A DNA stretch of 10,000 nucleotides, from the NCBI RefSeq assembly GCF_020217005.1, contig NZ_JAIWOI010000005.1, positions 1 to 10,000 of the forward strand, in the 5' to 3' direction. Origin of the DNA: Rheinheimera sp. Its GTDB lineage: Bacteria > Pseudomonadota > Gammaproteobacteria > Enterobacterales > Alteromonadaceae. How positions within the stretch are numbered: position 1 is the first letter of the stretch; the number at the start of each line of letters is the position of its first letter. The notes under the pieces were generated by a model. That model was not told where the DNA came from and did no database searches. It saw only the letters and a list, made by a program, of their open reading frames with translations. Positions 6,307 through 10,000 of this stretch are shown here, piece by piece. The position numbers and the translations under genes are program-made.

Positions 6307-6358
6307 GACGGCTTTATTGCTCTGATAGTTGTCATCTTAGAGCAAGGACAGAATCAGA

Positions 6359-6958
6359 ATGAAACAAGGCGTGTGGCTAACTGTATTTTTTGCGGTTTTG
6401 ATCTGGTCCGGGATTGAACCTAAAGACCCATTTACCTGGTTGCTGGAAGTGCTTCCTGCTTTGCTTGGCGCGCTGGTGTTGGCCATGACGAAAAGCCGCT
6501 TCCCACTCACCTCTTTGCTGTACGTACTGATATTGCTGCACTGCATCATTTTAATGGTCGGTGGCCATTACACTTATGCTGAAGTACCGTTCTTTGACTG
6601 GCTCCGCGATTGGACCGGAGGTGAGCGCAATAATTATGACAAGGTTGGGCATTTTGCTCAGGGCTTTATTCCTGTGATGATTTGCCGTGAACTGATATTG
6701 CGTAAAGGCCTGATTTTTGGACAAAACTGGCAGTGTTTTTTTAGTGTCTGTTTTTGTTTAGCCTTCAGTGCTTTTTACGAGCTGATTGAATGGTGGGTTG
6801 CCTTATTGTCCGGTGAAGATGCGGAAGCTTTTCTCGGAACTCAGGGGTACGTCTGGGATACACAATCTGATATGGCCTGGGCGTTAAGTGGCGCTTTGAT
6901 TGGCTGGTTCAGCCTCAAAGCGCTGCATGATAAACAACTGCGGCAGTTACGGACATAA
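6359..6958 (+). CDS. yjdF: YjdF-like DUF2238 inner-membrane protein
   Basis: A 199-residue polytopic membrane protein of unknown function. Hydrophobic segments lie at about 4-18, 28-43, 50-68, 125-150 and 172-187, suggesting five or so spans. The DUF2238 hallmarks are all present: GGHYTYAEVPFFDW (68-81), NNYDKVGHFAQGF (91-103), SAFYELIEWW (137-146) and the tail AFLGTQGYVWDTQSDM (157-172). The conserved His, Tyr, Asp and Glu near the membrane faces suggest a binding or catalytic site, but no reaction is established. AAGGA at 6344-6348 is ten bases before the ATG, slightly far. TTGACG at 6305-6310 could be a -35, but no good -10 is spaced correctly. The gene ends inside the T-tract side of the opposing gene's terminator. 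Confidence 0.92.
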   Translation: MKQGVWLTVFFAVLIWSGIEPKDPFTWLLEVLPALLGALVLAMTKSRFPLTSLLYVLILLHCIILMVGGHYTYAEVPFFDWLRDWTGGERNNYDKVGHFAQGFIPVMICRELILRKGLIFGQNWQCFFSVCFCLAFSAFYELIEWWVALLSGEDAEAFLGTQGYVWDTQSDMAWALSGALIGWFSLKALHDKQLRQLRT

Positions 6959-6982
6959 AAAGGTCAGAGCTGAGCTCTGACC
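6957..6982 (-). terminator. Strong intrinsic terminator of the DUF4097 lipoprotein gene
   Basis: GGTCAGAGC and GCTCTGACC (6962-6970 and 6974-6982) form a perfect 9-bp stem with a 3-nt loop. On the minus strand the stem is followed by five T residues (complement of 6957-6961). It lies 14 nt after the lipoprotein stop codon. The plus strand lacks a T-tract, so it serves the minus-strand gene mainly, though its stem may also stall yjdF transcription. Confidence 0.85.
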
Positions 6983-6996
6983 CTGATGCAGCTCTG

Positions 6997-7761
6997 TTAG
7001 TCGTTATTCAGACTGACAGGGCCATTGATTTGGTCCATCTTCAGTTCGCCTGAACCATCGTCCAGCAAGGTAAAGCCACCTGTCTGTTGCACTCTGATGT
7101 TCCCTGAACCATCACTGACACTAACCATGCCTTTGACTTGCCGAATATCTATGTCACCTGAGCCATCTTCCACCAGTGCAGTACCAGCGATCTGTTGAAT
7201 CAACAAATCGCCAGAGCCATCTTCAACCGTCAGATTGCCTTTGAGTTGGCTCAGACTGATATCACCTGAGCCGTCTTCCAGTACCAGATTATTGCCACCC
7301 TGTACCGTCAGATTGCCCGAGCCATCTTCAATGACCAGATCGGAGCTTACGCCTTCTATGCGGATGTCTCCTGAGCCATCATCCAGAGTTAATGCCAGTT
7401 CAGCTGGCACCCGCACTACTAAGTCGGCGTAGGCTGAAGAACCGGTGCATATGCCAATACAAGACCCAGCCACAGCTTTAAGTACTGCAGCCGAACCATG
7501 TTTTTCCAGAGATAAACTAAAGGGTTTGTCTTCGCTGGCATACAGATCTGCAGTCACTTCAATCTGCGCCAGCTGTTTTACTCCGATAATTTTCAGATCT
7601 CCAGCTTCAGTTTCAGCCTTTAATTCAGTGATGTCCACAGCGCTCAGCTTCAACTGGCGTTGTTCGTGGTTCAGACTTTCAGTGGCAGAACTATGACCCA
7701 CATGGATCACGCAAGCGCTGAGGAATAACGTAGGTACACAGACCGCAATTAGCCTTTTCAT
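6997..7761 (-). CDS. DUF4097/adhesin-like beta-solenoid lipoprotein with seven DGSG repeats
   Basis: A 254-residue lipoprotein. Residues 1-16 are a signal peptide ending in the lipobox LSAC, with C17 as the lipidated residue; position +2 is Val, not Asp, so outer-membrane sorting is expected. Residues 30-125 have the beta-strand pattern common in DUF4097/DUF2807 proteins, including ELKAETEAGDLKIIG. From 128 to the end come seven tandem repeats of 17-18 residues (the last 20), each starting DGSG (D128, 146, 163, 181, 199, 217 and 235) and continuing with alternating hydrophobics, as expected of a right-handed beta solenoid with Asp/Gly/Ser turns. Function is unknown; the aligned Asp-Gly turns could bind metal ions. 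A Cys pair at 101 and 105 may form a disulfide. AAGGA lies six bases before the ATG. The gene ends with its own terminator. Confidence 0.87.
   Translation of the reverse strand: MKRLIAVCVPTLFLSACVIHVGHSSATESLNHEQRQLKLSAVDITELKAETEAGDLKIIGVKQLAQIEVTADLYASEDKPFSLSLEKHGSAAVLKAVAGSCIGICTGSSAYADLVVRVPAELALTLDDGSGDIRIEGVSSDLVIEDGSGNLTVQGGNNLVLEDGSGDISLSQLKGNLTVEDGSGDLLIQQIAGTALVEDGSGDIDIRQVKGMVSVSDGSGNIRVQQTGGFTLLDDGSGELKMDQINGPVSLNND
7000..7380 (-). repeat. Seven tandem coding repeats of about 54 bp (DGSG units)
   Basis: The 3' half of the lipoprotein gene consists of seven units of 51-54 bp, each opening with a codon run for DGSG (seen on the plus strand as variants of GCCATC/TCCATC-rich text such as CCTGAGCCATC). 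The final unit is slightly longer and ends in SLNND. Units differ in sequence outside the DGSG core, so the array is old rather than newly expanded. Confidence 0.85.
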
Positions 7762-7896
7762 CGCAAATCCTTAAAAATACTCCTTACTCATGCTGTTAGT
7801 CTGCCCTTTGTACTGGGAAATTGCAAAGCAATAGGTTGTGTTAAATGTGAATTAAAACAATGACTTATAAATTGTTACTCTTTAACATTAAATGTT

Positions 7897-8562
7897 TCAG
7901 GAACTATGTGCGGCCTTTTGATAACGCGAAAACAGCAGTTGAACCCGTTCTACATAGCTTTGAGTTTCGCTATAAGGTGGTACACCCTGATATTTGTCTA
8001 CCGCGCCAGGCCCGGCATTGTAAGCGGCCATCGCCAGTTTTATATCGCCTTGGTAGCGTTTAAGTAATGAGGCAAGATAGGACGCTCCACCCTGGATATT
8101 CTGCTGATGATGCCAGACATTTGTGACTCCGACTTCAATCGCTGTGTCCGGCATCAGTTGCATTAAGCCCGCTGCGCCAGTTCTGGATAAAGCTTTGGCA
8201 TTAAAAGCAGATTCTGCATGGATCACGGCTCTTAGTAACGCGGGCTCGAGCTGATGTTGTTTTGCTGCTATGGCTATTTCATGCTGGTAGTGTTTTGTGA
8301 ATAAGGGGGTATTGTGCCAATTCACGGTACTTTTCTGATCACAGGCAAAACAATCAAAACGAACTATCTGATAAGGTTGGTTTTTCGGAGCCCGGTCGGA
8401 AAAGGCTGTGACCCCATTGGCTTGCTGATAACGATAGACTGGCCCATGCTCTGCCGCTATGCCAGTCACCTGCATGAAAAAAATACTAAATGTCAGGGCT
8501 TTAGCTGCTTGAAGTTTCAATTTATGCCCCCACTTCCACAGGTGATTATTCAGCATAGTCAT
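7897..8562 (-). CDS. DUF4124-SLT soluble lytic transglycosylase
   Basis: A 221-residue exported enzyme that cleaves peptidoglycan between MurNAc and GlcNAc with 1,6-anhydro product, in the periplasm. Residues 1-37 form an N-terminal signal region with a hydrophobic core at about 21-35 and likely cleavage after GIAA. Residues 42-69 are a DUF4124 domain (VYRYQQANGVTAFSDRAPKN). The SLT domain spans about 92-215: catalytic E117 in AVIHAESAF, GLMQLMP (132-138), AYNAGPGAV (180-188) and Y203 with R206 in SYVERV. A CFAC motif (71-74) sits between the domains and could form a disulfide. An ATG two codons downstream of the chosen one is an equally good start; neither has a strong ribosome-binding site. 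It is compact compared with Slt70 and resembles MltC/EmtA-type catalytic domains in motif content. Confidence 0.92.
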   Translation of the reverse strand: MTMLNNHLWKWGHKLKLQAAKALTFSIFFMQVTGIAAEHGPVYRYQQANGVTAFSDRAPKNQPYQIVRFDCFACDQKSTVNWHNTPLFTKHYQHEIAIAAKQHQLEPALLRAVIHAESAFNAKALSRTGAAGLMQLMPDTAIEVGVTNVWHHQQNIQGGASYLASLLKRYQGDIKLAMAAYNAGPGAVDKYQGVPPYSETQSYVERVQLLFSRYQKAAHSS

Positions 8563-8696
8563 TCTTAGCGTTTTTTGCGGTGTTGTTTAGCAAGAACTCG
8601 CTACCAGAGCTCTATGTTTTATTGGTGTCATAGAGGCGCTATAGAATGAAGTGGAAAAATAGATAAACAGTTCAGTTTTCCAATCACAAAAACAGA

Positions 8697-8724
8697 TTAA
8701 CTTTATAGATTTAATTCGTTATCT
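8697..8724 (+). promoter_or_regulatory. Candidate promoter for ahpC
   Basis: TTAACT (8697-8702) and TTATCT (8719-8724) are 16 bp apart in an A/T-rich stretch; transcription would start near 8731, leaving a leader of about 70 nt. An ATAG-N5-CTAT inverted repeat lies further upstream (about 8630-8644), but its spacing does not match the OxyR consensus ATAG-N7-CTAT. OxyR control of ahpC is expected from other gammaproteobacteria and is not demonstrated here. Confidence 0.33.
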
Positions 8725-8801
8725 CAATTCGTGTGAAACAGCTATTCTTTGTTCCATCGAAGCGAGTTCATTTTAAACATCAACCAACATGGAGTAAGAC
8801 A

Positions 8802-9368
8802 ATGTCTTCAATTATCAACAGCACCATCAAGCCATTTAAAGCGACAGCCTTCCATCACGGTAAATTTGTTCCAGTGACTGAACAGGATCTGTTAGGTAAA
8901 TGGTCAGTAGTTGTATTCTACCCAGCTGACTTCACTTTCGTTTGCCCAACTGAATTAGGCGACCTGGCTGATTTTTATGCTAAGTTCCAGGAAATTGGTG
9001 TTGAAGTGTATTCAGTATCTACTGACACTCACTTCACTCACAAAGCATGGCATGATGCTTCTGAGACTATCAAAAAAATCAACTACCCAATGATCGGCGA
9101 CCCAACTGGTACTATTACTCGTAACTTCGGTGTGATGATCGAAGAAGAAGGTTTAGCCTTACGTGGTACTTTCGTCATCAACCCACAAGGCGAAATCAAA
9201 GTTGCTGAAATTCACGACTTAGGTATCGGTCGTAGCGCTGCAGAACTGTTCCGTAAAGTTCAGGCTGCACAATACGTAGCAAACCACGACGGTGAAGTAT
9301 GTCCAGCTAAATGGACTCCGGGTGAAGCGACTTTAGCTCCATCTTTAGACCTGGTTGGTAAAATCTAA
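8802..9368 (+). CDS. ahpC: AhpC, alkyl hydroperoxide reductase (2-Cys peroxiredoxin)
   Basis: A 188-residue peroxiredoxin, one longer than E. coli AhpC. It reduces H2O2 and organic hydroperoxides, and is re-reduced by AhpF. The active site is complete: peroxidatic C48 in [11 protein letters not shown], with P41 and T45, and R121 in LRGTF; the resolving cysteine is C167 in GEVCPAKW, so it is a typical 2-Cys enzyme. The GGAG at 8791-8794, seven bases before the ATG at 8802, decides the start. An upstream in-frame start at 8733 would add 23 residues not found in the family. Codons are strongly biased to the favoured set (GGT, CGT, TTC, AAC, ATC), unlike neighbours, as expected for a very highly expressed gene. 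Pairs with ahpF downstream. Confidence 0.97.
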   Translation: MSSIINSTIKPFKATAFHHGKFVPVTEQDLLGKWSVVVFYPADFTFVCPTELGDLADFYAKFQEIGVEVYSVSTDTHFTHKAWHDASETIKKINYPMIGDPTGTITRNFGVMIEEEGLALRGTFVINPQGEIKVAEIHDLGIGRSAAELFRKVQAAQYVANHDGEVCPAKWTPGEATLAPSLDLVGKI

Positions 9369-9381
9369 CTAAGTTGTTATG

Positions 9382-9408
9382 ACCGGGGCTGAGGTACTCA
9401 GCTCCGGT
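9382..9408 (+). terminator. Hairpin after ahpC, possible attenuator before ahpF
   Basis: ACCGGGGCTGAG (9382-9393) and CTCAGCTCCGGT (9397-9408) form a 12-bp stem with one G-U wobble and a 3-nt loop, 14 nt past the ahpC stop. Only GATTCT follows, so termination would be partial. It may cap and stabilise the ahpC mRNA or reduce readthrough into ahpF. Confidence 0.55.
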
Positions 9409-9485
9409 GATTCTCCGGCCACACTCATACTGGCTGGCTTTAAACCCAAAATTAATAGTTTTGCAAAGGGCAACACAGCTCTTAT

Positions 9486-9512
9486 GGCGAAGCTTTGCCT
9501 GAAAAAGGCGAA
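9486..9512 (+). repeat. Second hairpin in the ahpC-ahpF gap, with an overlapping palindrome
   Basis: TTTGCCT (9494-9500) pairs with AGGCGAA (9506-9512) around GAAAA, using one wobble. It overlaps the palindrome GGCGAAG/CTTTGCC at 9486-9499, so the two structures are mutually exclusive. It lies about 40 nt before ahpF and could influence its expression. Confidence 0.35.
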
Positions 9513-9549
9513 ACAAAACGACTGAAGCGACCTAAGTAAGGGATCAGAT

Positions 9550-10000
9550 ATGTTAGATACGACTTTAAAAACGCAATTACAGACTTATTTGCAATACCTG
9601 AAAAGCCCTGTGGAGCTGGTTGTTGCGTTAGATAACAGCGAAAAAGCGGCTGAAATTAAAGCCTTAGCTGCAGATATTGCCAGCTTGAGCCCGCTGGTTC
9701 AGGTAAAAGAAGAGACAGATATCACAGTCCGTACGCCGTCTATGGCTGTGCGTGGAACTGCCAAAAATAGCTTAATACGTTTTGCTGGTGTGCCGCTGGG
9801 GCACGAATTTACCTCTTTGGTTTTGGCCTTATTGCATTCAGGTGGCCACACCATTAAAGAAGAGCAAAGTGTGCTGGATCAGATTGCCAGCCTGAACGAC
9901 GAACTGAATTTTGAAGTGTTTGTGTCCTTAAGCTGCCAGACTTGTCCTGAAGTAGTACAAGCGTTAAACGTGCTGGCTGCGGTGAACCCAAAAATTAAGA
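9550..10000 (+). CDS. ahpF: AhpF, alkyl hydroperoxide reductase flavoprotein subunit (N-terminal part, cut by right edge)
   Basis: The first 150 codons of the NADH-dependent FAD disulfide reductase that recycles AhpC. The N-terminal thioredoxin-like domain is clear: MLDTTLKTQLQTYL at the start, RFAGVPLGHEFTSLVLALL (77-95), and the redox CxxC at C129/C132 in SCQTCPEVVQALN. In the E. coli protein this domain is followed by FAD and NADH domains, which lie beyond the window. Compared with E. coli AhpF, a short stretch around residue 60-76 is a little different in length; the rest aligns directly. AAGGGA (9538-9543) six bases before the ATG sets the start. It lies 181 nt after ahpC, with two hairpins between, and is expected to be co-transcribed. 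Confidence 0.95.
   Translation, partial: MLDTTLKTQLQTYLQYLKSPVELVVALDNSEKAAEIKALAADIASLSPLVQVKEETDITVRTPSMAVRGTAKNSLIRFAGVPLGHEFTSLVLALLHSGGHTIKEEQSVLDQIASLNDELNFEVFVSLSCQTCPEVVQALNVLAAVNPKIK

Noticed and set aside
7235..7696. Plus-strand ORFs opposite the DGSG lipoprotein
   Set aside because: They are complements of the repeat codons and owe their openness to the repeated composition; no start signals.
8630..8644. ATAG-N5-CTAT as an OxyR site for ahpC
   Set aside because: OxyR half-sites need ATAG-N7-CTAT and a second pair 22 bp away; the spacing here is wrong and no second pair is present.

Overview
The window reads as ordinary chromosome of a gammaproteobacterium. The proteins match the Alteromonadales/Rheinheimera-like end of the class best: DUF440, RlmJ, YfiF, YjdF, AhpC and AhpF are all close in length and motif to their E. 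coli counterparts, while the REC-TPR protein, the S1/P1 nuclease and the DUF4097 lipoprotein are typical of marine and freshwater relatives. This placement is an inference from remembered family patterns, not from a search.

Layout, left to right. A minus-strand gene (perhaps a VOC/glyoxalase-fold protein) is cut by the left edge. Divergent from it is yciU (187-519, DUF440 dsDNA-mimic). Next comes a 517-residue protein with a degenerate receiver domain followed by helical TPR-like repeats (659-2212, TTG start). Its end overlaps, tail to tail, a minus-strand pair: rlmJ (2998-3840, 23S rRNA m6A2030 methyltransferase) followed 10 nt later by a secreted S1/P1-type zinc nuclease (2199-2987). The TrmH/SpoU methyltransferase yfiF (4032-4937) diverges from rlmJ.

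The stretch 4938-5736 has no conventional gene. It holds a terminator-like hairpin, a REP-like palindrome, a perfect short hairpin, and on the minus strand a 44-codon membrane-peptide ORF with a strong ribosome-binding site. The reading frame of that ORF continues past an in-frame TAA into a Cys-rich tail; this is the most curious object in the window. Downstream lie a stand-alone GAF-domain protein (5737-6264), a terminator, and the inner-membrane protein yjdF (6359-6958).

On the minus strand follow a lipoprotein with seven DGSG repeats (6997-7761), ending in a strong intrinsic terminator, and a DUF4124-SLT lytic transglycosylase (7897-8562). The right end is the peroxide-defence pair ahpC (8802-9368, complete) and ahpF (from 9550, cut by the right edge), separated by a 181-nt gap containing two hairpins.

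The themes are RNA modification (rlmJ, yfiF), envelope and extracytoplasmic functions (nuclease, lipoprotein, transglycosylase, yjdF), signalling (REC-TPR, GAF) and peroxide detoxification (ahpCF). I see no mobile element, CRISPR array, tRNA or rRNA, and no convincing defence or novel multi-gene system.
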